Shown: positions 12,280-24,361 of the stretch, piece after piece | Layout: every line of letters begins with the position of its first letter | Numbering within the stretch: the stretch's first letter is position 1 | Origin: Spirodela intermedia | Taxonomy: Eukaryota; Streptophyta; Magnoliopsida; Alismatales; Araceae | Length of the DNA stretch: 64,000 nucleotides | Assembly: GCA_902729315.2 (NCBI GenBank) | Contig: LR746275.1 | Coordinates: 870,501-934,500 of the forward strand | Direction of reading: 5' to 3' | Position numbers and translations under genes: made by a program | Notes under the pieces: generated by a model | What the model was told of the DNA's origin: nothing | Databases searched by the model: none | What the model saw: the letters and a program-made list of their open reading frames with translations, nothing else

Positions 12280-12690
12280 CAATACTTACCTTGTATCTAA
12301 ATATTCAGCAAAACATTTGAGTCAAGGTTATTTATTAGGACTTCTATTTTGAATTTAATGTGCCAACACACATTATGGGTTCTTGTCACCTCATCAAGTT
12401 ATCAATAGATAAATTCAGCATTTAGTTCCTACATGTATTTTTTATATTTCATCCCTTAAAACTTCTTCATATAGGCTTCCTTTCCTACACATTTTAACAT
12501 TGTGAACATTGGATTGGTTGTCTGGAAAAATTTAGGTATATGATGTTAAAATTATATGTAAACTATCTTGAGTAACTCATGAAAAAGTAAATACAAACTC
12601 TTTCTGAACACTATTTTTAGTAATCATGAAAATCACTATGTCAACATAAAGAACTCTAGTCTTTTGTTTTAAACTACAAGCTGAATCTAA
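12280..12690 (-). repeat. Inverted copy of the dispersed repeat in SABATH intron 3
   Basis: Its reverse complement aligns with 3545-3910 over most of the length, including the gaatttatct...gaggtgacaag...gtgttggcacatt...aattcaaaatag block. It lies in the area of the duplicated SABATH fragment, but the orientation is opposite. So it either inserted independently or was flipped after duplication. Confidence 0.65.
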
Positions 12691-13480
12691 AGTACTGTTG
12701 ACGTCCTCAACTCCCACTCAAGATTAGGAAAGCTTGCAAGCTTCTTGAATCTGCTGCATAGCTATACTAGACAGTTAGCTTTGCTTCTCTTTCCTTCAAT
12801 AAGAGCTTGCTTGTTATTGCACTTGGTGTGGCTTGCAGTATTCATGCTTTGTTAACATCTTATGTATGTGAATTTGTAGCTTGGATAATATGATAACGTT
12901 TTATTGGATATCTTCAGGAGCATGGTAAGATTATGCTAATTGAAAAACTAAAGTCATCCAGTGTATGATTTTCTGTCCCTTCTTGTTACATATGATGTTT
13001 TACTCACTGCTCGTTTATGAAAATTTCACTCTCATTTGGATAAACTAAATTTCACTCTATTTCTGAAAATTTCCTTGCCCAGGGTACCAAATCCTTATTG
13101 TCTGGTAATTTTTTTTATTTTGAGTATATGGCATGATTCTCATATGGTTACTACAATACTTGGGTGAAGCCCACATTGGGGAGTCAGTTAACATGGGTAT
13201 GGAAGGAGAATGCAAGCTACAGATGGATGTGCCAAAAGGGCAGATAATGGCACCTACATATTTGTAAAAGAGAGGAGGTACAGGAAGATTAAGACCATGA
13301 GGAACAGTAGTGTGAGAGAGAAAAAGAACTCTGTTACCATAGTATGTATTATGAAAGCACTACATTTGAGAAAGAATATTGACTGGGAAACAAAAGTTTC
13401 AGAAGACCTGGTGATGTAATACAAAATACTTGTTATACTGCAGGGCTGTCAAGAAAATAAAAACTCTTTTCACATTTATC
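12691..13480. other. Intergenic sequence, no gene recognised
   Basis: Mixed-composition sequence with short open frames only (for example 13210-13419). None resembles a known family to me. Confidence 0.4.
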
Positions 13481-13540
13481 CATTACGTATGTCTTTTTTT
13501 GCTAATTTTTTTACTTTCATATGGCTTTATTTTCATCAGG

Positions 13541-13665
13541 AAGCATGGGTTCTCAAACCAAAAGGGTCAAAGCCACTGGCAGTTGTGCTCTTTATTGGTG
13601 GCATTTTTGTAGGAGCTGCTCAACTTACATGTTACTTGTATCAGATCCTCCCCAGGAGAGACATT
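13541..13665 (+). pseudogene. DUF1350-family exon fragment
   Basis: After an intron-like T-rich run ending in cag at 13540, the plus strand reads AWVLKPKGSKPLAVVLFIGG followed by IFVGAAQLTCYLYQ. This resembles the conserved entry of plastid DUF1350 alpha/beta-hydrolase-like proteins (PKGSKPLAVVHFLGG...GAAPQLTY). One conserved residue is missing before QLT and the similarity dies out after it. No other DUF1350 exon was found in the neighbourhood. It is probably an isolated exon relic, 60 bp past the SFR2 stop codon and in tail-to-tail orientation. Confidence 0.6.
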
Positions 13666-13725
13666 GGTGGTACGTATATATGGGCATGCTCGAATAAACT
13701 CACCCAGTTTCTATCACCTGATATT

Positions 13726-14411
13726 TTAATTCGCAATTGGCTGAAGAAGCATATCGTCAGAGTCATCCCACTGATATTCGTCTTGCTTCTTCCTCCGCAA
13801 GAATGGTGTGAGTACAAGCCTCGACAGGAAGCTGAGAGGGTCCTGTAATCCATCCATCTCATAGTGACCAAACCGCCAATCTCTTTGGATAAAAGGCCGC
13901 CAAGTAGGCTCATCAAGTCCACCTGTAAAAAGAAAAATAATAAGATCCATAAGTATCAAATACAATTCTCTTTATATAATGCTGCTAGTATATCAGGTTA
14001 TGTAACATCACCATGCAGCAGCTCCCACCCCCTCCCCACTTATTAACTTTTTCTCTGGGAAAAGAAGTCCCCGATGAATGGGTTTTGGGTTAGTTTCCTA
14101 TTTCTGGTATTATCCCGAATGGATCTGGGAAAGATTCCAAGGTCTCATTACTGAGGCTGCTAATGAAAATAATGGGGAGGTTGGAGCTTCAATCGCTGAA
14201 GATGTTGAAGATGACCCATGTAAGAAACCTGAGCCATCATGTTTCATGAAACAGGAGAAAAAAATTACTATATGTGTTGACTCTACCTATCAAACGATTA
14301 AATAAGAACAGAATCTAGATACAATCAGAAAAAATCAGACTCCAATACCTCCTTTCCACTGGAATTGCGTATGTCGCATTCCTTCATTCACAAGAGGGAG
14401 GGGGAGGGGGA

Positions 14412-14449
<38 letters not shown>

Positions 14450-17400
14450 GGGGTTGAAATGTTGGGGAGGAGCTCTGGTGGAGAGAGAATCTTTCTCGTA
14501 CCGCACACATTTCGAAGAAGGTCTTGGTCTGTCATTTCTCAAGAGGTACTTAGGTGCAGAACACCCAATACATAGAACATGAGAGCATGAGTAGGTAAAC
14601 TAAACAGGAAAGTCAAAACAAAGGATCTGTCATTGGGTCTAGGATCCCAGAAACACGTCCTCATGTACAAATGCGTAGTTGAAAGTATATGCAGAAAATG
14701 CGACATGTTACAGACATCTACGACTATTAATGACAAGTCAGAAACGCGAGTGCTGTTCTAAATAATGAGGTGATTTGGGATGAGAAAAAGAAGACAGGGT
14801 ACTGAAAATGTTAATACCCGAAATGCCAGTTTGATAGCTACATGATTATCTGATATTTCGAAACATACCAGCATACATGCGTCCATTTTTATCAACAGCC
14901 CGGTAAAATGGCCTTGTCTTCTGTTCTCTAGCAGCACGTTGAAGTTTATTCCAAGCACGAGCTCTATCTGATTTGGTAACCTTACCTGTACTCACCACCT
15001 GAAAGACAAAAAATTCAAAAGGCTTACTTGGTTAAAAATGTATCTCGGAAAACCATGGAATGGCCATAATGGCCATGGACGTATTGGTGACCCATACAAG
15101 GAAGCAACAGAAAAACAGATCAACGGAAGCCGAAATTCACACAGCGGTTTTTCACAAAATATTGTCAGAAAGAGAACCACAGGCCTAATTGATCTGTTTG
15201 AAAGAAATATATTTATATATATATATATATAAGTATGTAGAATAGTACAAGTACCATCTTTTGTCTTCAAGTTTAACAAGAGATTGTGCGAAAAATTAAA
15301 CTTATTCATAAACAAGGCAATTGTGTAAAATGAAGAAAATTAATAGTCAATGTTTACCTTGGAAAACAAATGGTATGAAGGGCGGGGATGGCGAGCAAGG
15401 TCATTGACACGATCGACTGCTACAAGTCCAAACTTGGGACCATACCCATCAGCCCATTCCCAGTTATCTGAGATTGTCCAAAACAGATAACCAAGTATAG
15501 GGACGCCCTACAAAACGTATAAGATAGGCATATTAATCCATAAAACGATGTTCCCTATGCAACTAAAACGCTCGTTTCCAAAAAGAAAGGGGAGAGATTT
15601 CTGATGCAAATGAATACCATGGTCATAGCTGCATACACAGCTAACAAATGCTCCAGCAGGTAAGGCCCCCGTATCAAGTCAGTTTCATCAGAAACTCCAT
15701 TCTCGGAAATAATGAAGGGCACCTTCAAGTGCCTGTATCTTTCATGAAACTGAAGTAGCATACGGTACAGACCATCAGGATAAACGCCCCTTCCTGATTC
15801 ACTATATTCGTCACTGTCCACAAGCTTCAAACCCGGCCCTGAAAATGTTTCCTGTTCATCATTAACTAAATTAGGACAAGGTTCACTAAATTACTGTGAA
15901 AATTTTTCCATGATTTCCAGAAACTAAAACATACCTGCCCATAGTAGTTCATTCCAATGAAGTCTAACTTATCGGAGATGCTGTCTATGTAGGGGAAAAG
16001 GGTCAGTGAATTAGCCAATGAAACAGAAGCAATGTCAAAGAGTCCATATGGACGTGTAAATGACACGTGATGTGCAACCCCAACTCTCTGCTTTGATCTG
16101 CTCTTGATGAAAATCAAACACAACTATTGATGAGACTCAAGAAAATTTTATGAGGCAAAGGTAAACTTGACATAGATAATTGTAGACGTTTATAATGGTT
16201 TATTGAATTTAGACCTTTTTCCATGAATATAGTCATATGCTTCCGAATGTGCAACAGCCATTAAGTTCATAGCTTGATTAAAAACTCCAGTTGGTAGAGT
16301 CGATGTGACAGCCTCGAGCATATCAGGCTTTCCACCAGGCCATGCACCAGCGGCATATGTAAGCAGGCAAAATACGTGAGGCTCATTAAAGGTGATCCAG
16401 TAGTCAACCAATTCTGAGACTCGATCAACAACAAGCCTGGATTATCACAACACTGAATCATCAGAGAAATTCACAAAATGGCTGGGGGAAAGCATTGGCT
16501 TGCAGATAAAACGAATAGGCTGAAAAGAATGATCATAATTTGTATAAATTGAAACACTATTAAACCACAACAGAAATGTACTTTCATTTTTCTTAATTTA
16601 TTCGTCAATCTCTTAATTTGTCAACAATGGCCACATATCTTGTTCATCCATTGAAAATTTACATGGAAAGGAAGAGTATCTGTATTTTCTCATTTGTCAA
16701 ACCTTTTCCTTTTGACACTATAGGATTAACAGTTTCACTCTAAAATGAGAACTCCCAGAAGAAATAAAAAATTATCTCGATTGAGATACAGAGGCTGAAA
16801 TAATTTTAAAATTATTATTTTTTTCCCACATGAATTTAAGACTGGGTTTTAAGAATGAGAATTATTTCAGCTTTAAATCTCGTCAGCCGTGGGTTTCAGT
16901 GGTTTCTATGAATTTCTAAGAGTCAAGTGGGAAACTCCCAATGAAATGACATGATTAACTTTTTTCTGTGTAAGTGAAATCAATCATTACTGATAATTCA
17001 ATCATTAATGGTCTTAACGGTATTGAAATTCCAACTACAGTCCAGTTGATACTAACCGATGACATATTTTCAACTTTCTTAGGATTCTCTAAATAACTGA
17101 TGACAAAAAGTTTTGAAGAAAAAATACACTGTTGTAGACAGATGATACTAAGTTTATATAACATGAATCCACACCGATTCTGAGGGAAATACATCATAGT
17201 GTATGTGTGAAGGGACAAATCGGAGCTTCTCTTTTAGAACCCAAATCAGTAGGAACATCTGCACTTACAGAAAGAAGAATACTATGAATCTTTTTTGTTA
17301 CTGGTGGAAAAGAGCTAATATGCATGTGTGAAGGGCTTTCCTATATAAGCAGATTTTGCATAAAATATAAAGCACCGAATCGGATTTCATCAACGATTCC

Positions 17401-20400
17401 CCATTATCCATTATAATGGAAAACTAGAAAGGCAACCATCAGACGTTAATAATAATCCAACACGACAACAAATATCTCTGAAAGGATTTCATTTTTTTTT
17501 CTGTTTCTTGTCTGTCAGGGACAAGTTTATAGTGACTAATAAACCCCAAGGATAGTTTACAGAGACCTATAACCCACGACTAAATATGCACAGGCACATG
17601 GTAAAAACTCGGTATGAAAGAAGGGCTGCGAACTCAGGTCTCACAACATTAGTAATCAAAATAGATAAGTATGGATGCATAAGACTTACGAAATGTAGTG
17701 GGCTACCCAATTCATCATCTTGCAGAACCTCAGAGTTTAACCCTGTGTTGCTTGATCGGACTCATAAAATATATCTAAATTCTTCTGGTGACATGCTGTG
17801 GGATACTACACTTTGGTGGCCCGTATTTGGATACTGGTTTCATCCCAGTAGAGAATCAGGATGATTCACACCTAGTACATTGAGTGTGTTGTATCATAAA
17901 AGGATGTACGGCATTACACAAGGTTGTTCAAGCCTTCTTGCTGAGGACTGAACATTACCATTGCCAACTCGCAAGGATAATGCTGAAGGTACTTAGCAGC
18001 AGTCGCTCTTATAGTCACAAAATATGCCTGAACTTCAGTTTTTTAGACACAAACTGCACGTGAAAGGTCTTACTCACACCATATTTCTCCACTGAACCAG
18101 ATATCCCTCATCAGTAACGTTCTTTACTAATTATCTAATATTCGCCCTCCCTTTGTCACATTTGTGCCAATTAAGTTCTATTTATTTGATTTCAACGGAT
18201 TTTAGCTGCCGTGATCAGCAAAGATATGTAAAGATTCAGCTCAAAGAAACGAGCCTGCTCTTTCTGTGGCTTTGTAATTTCACATGCGGGTTCCATTTCC
18301 TTTGGCTGTCTCAAGACAAGTAGCTTTCCTCTAGCTCAATTTTTTTTATCTTTTTTCTCATCATCCATTTTTTCATTTTGGGTCTCACTTGAATCATTGT
18401 TGAGAAATCTCGCTTCCTACTGAAATCTAGATGTATCACATATGATTGTGGTTGCAAGATCATTGTTAACATACCCAAACCTTCTCCTATGAAAATATCC
18501 AAAACAAAACACAACAGAGGTTCCAACAAATGTGAAAACTAACACAGAAATAATATCACACCCAATCAGACAAATAAACATTTGGTGTCAAACGTTATGT
18601 CACAAAATGCCAAATTAATTGACACATAGGTCCACATAAATATCATCTTAAAGAAAAGGTAAGAACCAACACCATAGTGGCACGAAGCAATACAATAGTG
18701 AGACGAATCGTTGCTAAAGAATCATGCTGGGGAAGTCGCAAAGACTAATATCCATTATGCTTACTATTTACAAGAGTAATACAAAATCTGACTGCCTGTC
18801 TACGAAAGATAACGAAAGTATACTCTATTCATTCATGGCTAGGATTGGATACAATGAGATATTTGACTCGTGATGATTATGCATGGTACTATTGGCTTTC
18901 GGTCTTGAAAGAGCCTATATCCCGAATCCATATGATTAAAGTCAAAATTCGTTACTTCAAATCCAATGGCTGTCAAAATGATAAAGATAAAGCAAAACTT
19001 CAAATAAATAATATATACCCATTGTTTCAAAGTCGAATTTTCACCTTGTAAAATCCATGAAATAGTCAACAGTTTTCTCTGATTTCCATCCTCCATATTC
19101 ACCAGCCCAAGGTGGAAGCGAATGGTGGAACAATGTGAGCATCACCTTCATTCCATATGAACGAATTCTTTCTATTATCCATCTGTACCTCTCCAGTGCA
19201 GCGAAATTAATCTAAGGGAAAAAATTTCAGGCTTTAGTTTTATAATAAATAAACATAGATAAGAGGAAAGTGTCACAAGAAGATTTGTCAAAGATTTGTC
19301 ATAAACCAAATGTCATCACGCCATATATTTATGACGAGTCTTTAAGTTTTCTGCAAACATTAGTGTCCGATGAATCCATAAAAGTAGACTAATGCGAAAA
19401 AAGGTCATGAAAATCTTACACTGTCATTTAGGTTGTTAACCGGTTCCTTGGGCATGATCCTTGTCCAATCTATTCCCATCCGAAAAACACTAACGCCAGT
19501 CTCTTTTGCAAGCTTCAATTCAGTGTCAGGATCAGACCAGAATCTTAGTCTCTCCCCTCTGAAACAAAATAAAAATGGAAGCAGTCCGTTATTTTCTGCG
19601 TTTCTCTAAGATCAAAGTCAAAAATGCTACATACGGGCGGCAGATGTTGTGCCATGCTGCAATATTGTGGTCGCATGTGTCCTTGGAATCTTCTTCCTCA
19701 TCACCATTAGTATACTTCTCAAACCCTCTGATGAGGGCCTCCATTGCTAGCTTAACAGGTTTCTTGATCTTTACAACCGTGTTTCCAGGTTCATCCATGG
19801 GTACAGGAGCTTCTTGGAATCCAACTTCACCACCAGTAGAAGAAGCTGATGCATCAGCAGGCGTTTCATTCTCAGTATGGTCAGAAGTTCCGCAGGGTTT
19901 CTCCACAGCAAATTCAAGCCAGGCATCATTGAGCTTGTCCTCAACATGAGCTGGCGCAGTGGCCAATCCAAAGAAGAACCTTTCATCATTCTCTGAAAGG
20001 AAAAAACGAGAAAAAAATCAAGAGAAGAAAAAAAATTAAAAAACTGGAACGAGGTTTTCAAGTTTTTCAACCCTTCGTTTAGTCATCTACAACCCAGTAC
20101 TCTCCTGATAAGGACCCTTGAGTTGTCTGGACTTAACATTTATGGCATTCTAAAATATCTAATATGCATTAGCACAAAAGGATCAAGGAGTCCATTTAAC
20201 CAGGGAGATCCTCCGAGGCATCATCGTACGTAAAAGCAAGCACAAAACACTCAAGCATAGAAATAACTGCAAAACCTTCCGGATTTTGAATCCAAAAATA
20301 TCCCGAATTCTACTGGAATCAGAGACAAAAATGATACTAAGGCGTCCATAAGGAGTTCATGCTGAAATTTTTAAGGGCCGAGATGGCCTTCGAGGCTCCG

Positions 20401-20592
20401 GAGGCCGTTACCGGCGCCTGGGACGGCATTGAAATCAGCAAGAACTTCAGCCGACTCATCAATGGGCGACCGGAACGGGCGCAGGTTCCGCTTCCGGAAG
20501 CGCGAGTAGGAGAAGACGTTCGCCGCCACGGTAATCGTCCCCAGTACACCTGCGAGCTTCGTAGCCGACAGCAGCAGAGATACGAACGCCAT
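13726..20592 (-). CDS. SFR2: SFR2: galactolipid:galactolipid galactosyltransferase (GH1 family), 10 exons
   Basis: Chloroplast outer-envelope glycosyl hydrolase family 1 enzyme that moves galactose between monogalactolipids, making oligogalactolipids and diacylglycerol and protecting membranes in freezing. Exons: 20592-20412, 19992-19635, 19558-19420, 19211-19045, 16436-16215, 16100-15935, 15851-15618, 15507-15358, 14998-14869, 13922-13726. All junctions are GT-AG and phases are consistent, giving 647 aa (Arabidopsis about 622). The N-terminus has a hydrophobic anchor (residues about 2-28), then FSYSRFRKRNL and SPIDESAEVLADFN. FFFGLATAPAHVED opens the barrel. The acid/base Glu is E300 in TFNEPH and the nucleophile is E461 in SENG. 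The C-terminus has the SFR2-specific WRPFIQRDWRFGHY and DGLQDPLS. Exon 2 carries an acidic, Ser/Thr-rich loop (residues about 85-165) like the variable insert of SFR2. Intron 4 is 2.6 kb. Confidence 0.95.
14413..14446 (+). repeat. (GA)n microsatellite in SFR2 intron 9
   Basis: A pure GA run of about 34 bases following a G-rich stretch, inside the intron between the last two SFR2 exons. Confidence 0.95.
15207..15231 (+). repeat. (AT)n microsatellite in SFR2 intron 8
   Basis: An alternating A/T run in the intron between SFR2 exons 8 and 9. Confidence 0.9.
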
Positions 20593-21340
20593 GGTTGAAG
20601 ATAACCTCTCCCGCTCCTCCGTTCCGTTTTTCCGTTGCAAAGAAGGGAAGAGCTTTATTCTTATACCCATAAAATGTTGCGCAATCGCTACTTGAACTAA
20701 TATTTTTATGATATTGGAGACCAACCCCCAAAGGGACGAAAACATCTGGTTTTGTACGCCTTAATAAAGGATATTAGGGTGATTTCAGAAAATCAAACCG
20801 TCCAAGGGGAGAAAAGACAATAATTCTCGGTGATGGAAGATGATGGGACGCCACGTGTAGAGGCTCACCGAATAAGACAGAGACGTGGAATTTGGCCGCC
20901 TCGGGGCGCGCCAGAAAGTGGACCCCTGGCGCCGCCTTTGGTGGACGTCTGCTGGCCGTCTGATCCCCACGCATACGATTTATAGCGACAACAAATTTAT
21001 GAGACATAATCATTTTAATATAGAAAACTGAGTGAGCTTAAGGTGTACGCGTTTCTACGCCGGAGAGGAGGAAGACGTCGGCGGCCTCTAGGCGGCGCCG
21101 CCAGGGCCACCGTGTCGCTGTGTTGCAGAAGCCTCTTCTTCCGGTTGGGAAACGGAGACGTCCGACTCGTCGTCGGTGGTCCGCCCCCAGTGGTAAACGG
21201 CGGCACCCAGTGGTGGTCGTCAGTCCCATACGAAGAATAATGAGACACCTGCTCTCTCACTCTCTCTCTCCTTCTCATACGACTGCACTGTGTGATGTGC
21301 GCATAAATACTCTGCATTTACTCTGCGATGATAACTGCTC
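20593..21340. promoter_or_regulatory. SFR2 5' flank with G-box/ABRE core
   Basis: Upstream of the SFR2 start is a 5' leader, then a GC-rich island (about 20830-21230). A palindromic CACGTG lies at 20852-20857 within gccacgtgta, an ABA-responsive (ABRE) context, about 260 bp before the start codon. Open frames in the island overlap on both strands and look compositional. No second gene start was recognised. A pyrimidine-rich CT run follows at 21250-21275. Confidence 0.35.
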
Positions 21341-22806
21341 ATGAAATAATTTTCTCCAAGAAATTTATTTATATAACTCTATGAATTTATTACATGATGA
21401 TTTTCTGAGAAAACCCATAAAATGATTTTTTTTTAGTTGGCCTCATAAGAGCAAAAATGTACCAAGGAGTCGCTTTCTATTTTCTCAAGAAACTGTACAT
21501 GCAACCAGAGCCATGATTCCTGATATATATATATATCAGGTCAGATGCTTTAGGAGAGTGGAAGAGACATGCTAGAGATATCAGGGACCTATGGAGCTCT
21601 GCTCTGAGCCAGTAATGGCTAAACAGTTCCATTATGCAGTAAACGTCCTTCATTAAGATAATGCTCATGAAAAAAAGCAACGTACAGATAGTGCTGCTGT
21701 TCATATGCTCAGTTCAGTAAAAGCAATCTCACCCAGATCTACACCCCGATTGAAGAACACATCACATAATTTTTGGGTTTCTTCGATTTACCTGAAATGA
21801 TGAGATGAACAATTAATTGAAGCTATTAGAAATCCCTCTCTCACCCTTCATCTCTGAATCTACGTGGCTAGATATATCCACAATGATGTTGCCAGATAGC
21901 TATTCGATATGTTTCCTAAGAAAAATAAACCGAATGGGTCATTGAGCTGCACTCAGAAATTATACATGTCCCACTTTTTTCATATATCAGACTGAGAGTG
22001 AGTGAGAGTGAGAGTGAGAAAGAGAGAGAGAGAAGCTATCTTTGTCTCCTCTTTTCTTTCAGACTCGCTGCATTCAGAGTCCTTGACCATCGTCATGGTC
22101 TGTTGTTCATTGACGTCTATCCCTCTGACCCATCTAATTATTGGGTGGTGTACTGTAAAATTAATTTTCTGAGAGCTTTCTGAGAGTCAACTTTCATGGG
22201 GCATCATGATAGGCAATTGAGTAAGGGTTCAAGTCAACTAAGCTGATAAATTAATAACCTTATAGGAAAGAGAGCATTATAATAACTCAATTATGTGAGC
22301 AGGGCATAGATTACATTTATTATCCACACAAATTGTGTGGTCCAAATTTTCTGAAGCACAGAAGCAGCTCACCTGATCAAGCCCGAGACAAAAAGGCACT
22401 GGACTAATAAGTAGTGGGCATATTATACTGACTCACTTTCTCTATCCGCCAATCTGCAGGTGAAGGAAATAATCAGAAACTCAAATGAACAGATGCATAT
22501 TCCAGAGCATTAATACTTAAATATCATGAAGATGTTTCAATAGTAGAGCATTATTAATAGTTGAACATATTCATGCAAAAAAACAAGAAATAGCCCTCGA
22601 TAATGGCAAAGTAACAGATGAAGATCCCAACAGTCTGATGAAAAATAACAGTGAAAACTGGAATTATATCGAATAATGATTGAGGCACCTCTCTCCAACC
22701 ACAAACGATTGATGTGTGGCAAGATTATATAAAACAAATACATATTTGTTCATGAAATATCGAAAATGATAAAAAAAAGATAAAAAAAAATGTTTACACA
22801 CACGTT
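21341..22806. other. Spacer between SFR2 5' side and the zinc-finger gene 3' side
   Basis: Probably holds the 3' UTR of the zinc-finger gene at its right end. It contains a perfect 22-bp AT-rich palindrome at 21519-21540 (cctgatat...atatcagg) and a GA-rich microsatellite at about 22000-22033. No exon could be supported. Confidence 0.4.
21519..21540. repeat. Perfect 22-bp palindrome
   Basis: CCTGATAT, then an AT core, then ATATCAGG. Fully self-complementary, probably an AT microsatellite flanked by matching ends. Confidence 0.8.
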
Positions 22807-24361
22807 TCAACCCCAGTCAACAAATGGGAGACGTGGATAGCCGCCCTCCAGAGGAGGTCTCAATGACAGGGGTAAAATGCCCCATGAAGCTGTAACTTGA
22901 TCACCAGTCATATTCCCTGGTTACAACAAGGGAAAATATCAATCGATTGAAAAATGAATAAAGGTGACAATCCGTAGGTTCAAACGTTCTGAATTCCATC
23001 CATACATTACTCATAGCATAGAAAGGAACTATATCACTATCGTAAAAGGAACTAAGCTATCTAAAATCTTATTCACTGAAAAGTTAACCCATACAAAAGG
23101 TAAATCTGGAATTAAAATAAGGCAATACTTAAGAAAAAAGCACGACAAACAGTTTAATTGAATTATGATAGAGATCAAAAATTTACCCAGGGACGAACTT
23201 CTAATAAGTTGACTCCTCACAAAGGATGCTGAATGAGCTGAAGCTGCTGCATCTGGGCCTGTAAAAAAAAAAGTTGATTTCACTGATCCGTATTGAAATA
23301 GGTAACATGAAGAAAATCATAGTAATTGACAAAACAACAGTTATGAGCTACAGAATATCAAAGAACCTTGTGAATGAGGTAGATCAGTAAGATTTTGAGA
23401 AAGTGTAATCCTCCAGGGGGGTAAATTCAAAGAAAAAAATTCAGAACTCATGCTGCCTTTCTCCAGGATTTGACTTCAAGGTACTAGGGGCTTTTCGAGA
23501 ATCTGTCTGTAACGTATTATGTTAATCGAGAATCGGCGTTGACTTACAAGAGTAAATTTAGGCGTCAAATTTAATTTTTTTTAAAAAAATGAATATTTTC
23601 AGAACACATTCAATTCAGTGAAAAGGGTTCATCAAAGCCAGATCCTAAGGATTGACTTCCTGATCTTGCCCTTTACTGTTCACAGGCTCAAGAACTGTTA
23701 TTACCTGAGATGAGATGAAAGACAAGCAGAAGGTGAAGCCTAATTCTGTTCCCCCAACTCTACATTCACTTTATTCTTCCGGAGAACCATCTACAGTCTA
23801 CGGTAAATGGAAACGAGAAAGCAAAGAGTGACAGACAATCACGTCTCAAAAGTGTCCTAAGGAACGAGGCAGATAGGAAAAATAGAGGGAGAAAATATTT
23901 CCCTGGACAAGAACCAAACGCTTACCCGGGATCACTTGATTCGCGTTTTGCAGATTCCGCGACGGATGGAAGTATCTGCAACCATCCCCAAACTGACAAA
24001 ATCCCTTCATTGATGAACAGAAACCATGGGAAATCAGAGAACGAATCCCCAAAATAGATTGCAGATTTCAAGTGGCAAATTAACAAACCGGAAACCCGCG
24101 GAAAATCGATACAAGGGTTAGTTATTTGATGATTCCCCTCACCGTCCGAACGAAATTGTTACAGAAGCCGGCTGGGGGGAGCCCCTTTCCGAAAGCCCCG
24201 GCGCCAGGCCCAGAACTGTCGACTTCAGCAGAGCGGACGGACGCATACCAGAGGGCTTTCGCGCGTTGGTGCTGGGAACCCTCGAGGTGACGCTTCCGGG
24301 CCAAAGGGGTATCTTGAAACTGCTTGTCGCAGTAATCGCAGTAGTACCTTCCCAGCGGCAT
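22807..24361 (-). CDS. ZMAT5: U11/U12 snRNP 20 kDa (ZMAT5)-like zinc-finger protein, 4 exons
   Basis: Likely subunit of the U11/U12 di-snRNP that recognises minor-class introns; the plant versions are named zinc finger CCCH domain-containing proteins. Exons 24361-24143, 24004-23926, 23258-23187 and 22916-22807 join with GT-AG borders and consistent phases into 159 aa. The N-terminus reads MPLGRYYCDYC and forms a U1C/matrin-type finger with C8, C11, H25 and H31. A CCCH finger follows, with C67, C76, C82 and H86 (spacing x8, x5, x3); it spans the exon 1/2 junction, which supports the splice choice. The C-terminus ends in EGGYPRLPFVDWG, a tail I know from plant members. The start is the first Met before the finger. 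Function is inferred from domain order and length only. Confidence 0.88.

Noticed and set aside
14078-14305. Plus-strand 75-codon frame in SFR2 intron 9
   Set aside because: It is antisense to an intron, has no similarity and is short. Probably chance.
20774-21317. Overlapping open frames on both strands in the GC-rich island upstream of SFR2
   Set aside because: Arg/Pro-rich peptides on both strands are typical of GC-rich promoter DNA. No domain or consistent exon structure is seen.
21720-21790. Minus-strand frame ending CDVFFNRGVDLGEIAFTELSI, possibly a further exon of the zinc-finger gene
   Set aside because: The acceptor directly upstream puts a stop in this frame, and the zinc-finger protein already ends in its family-typical tail at 22807.
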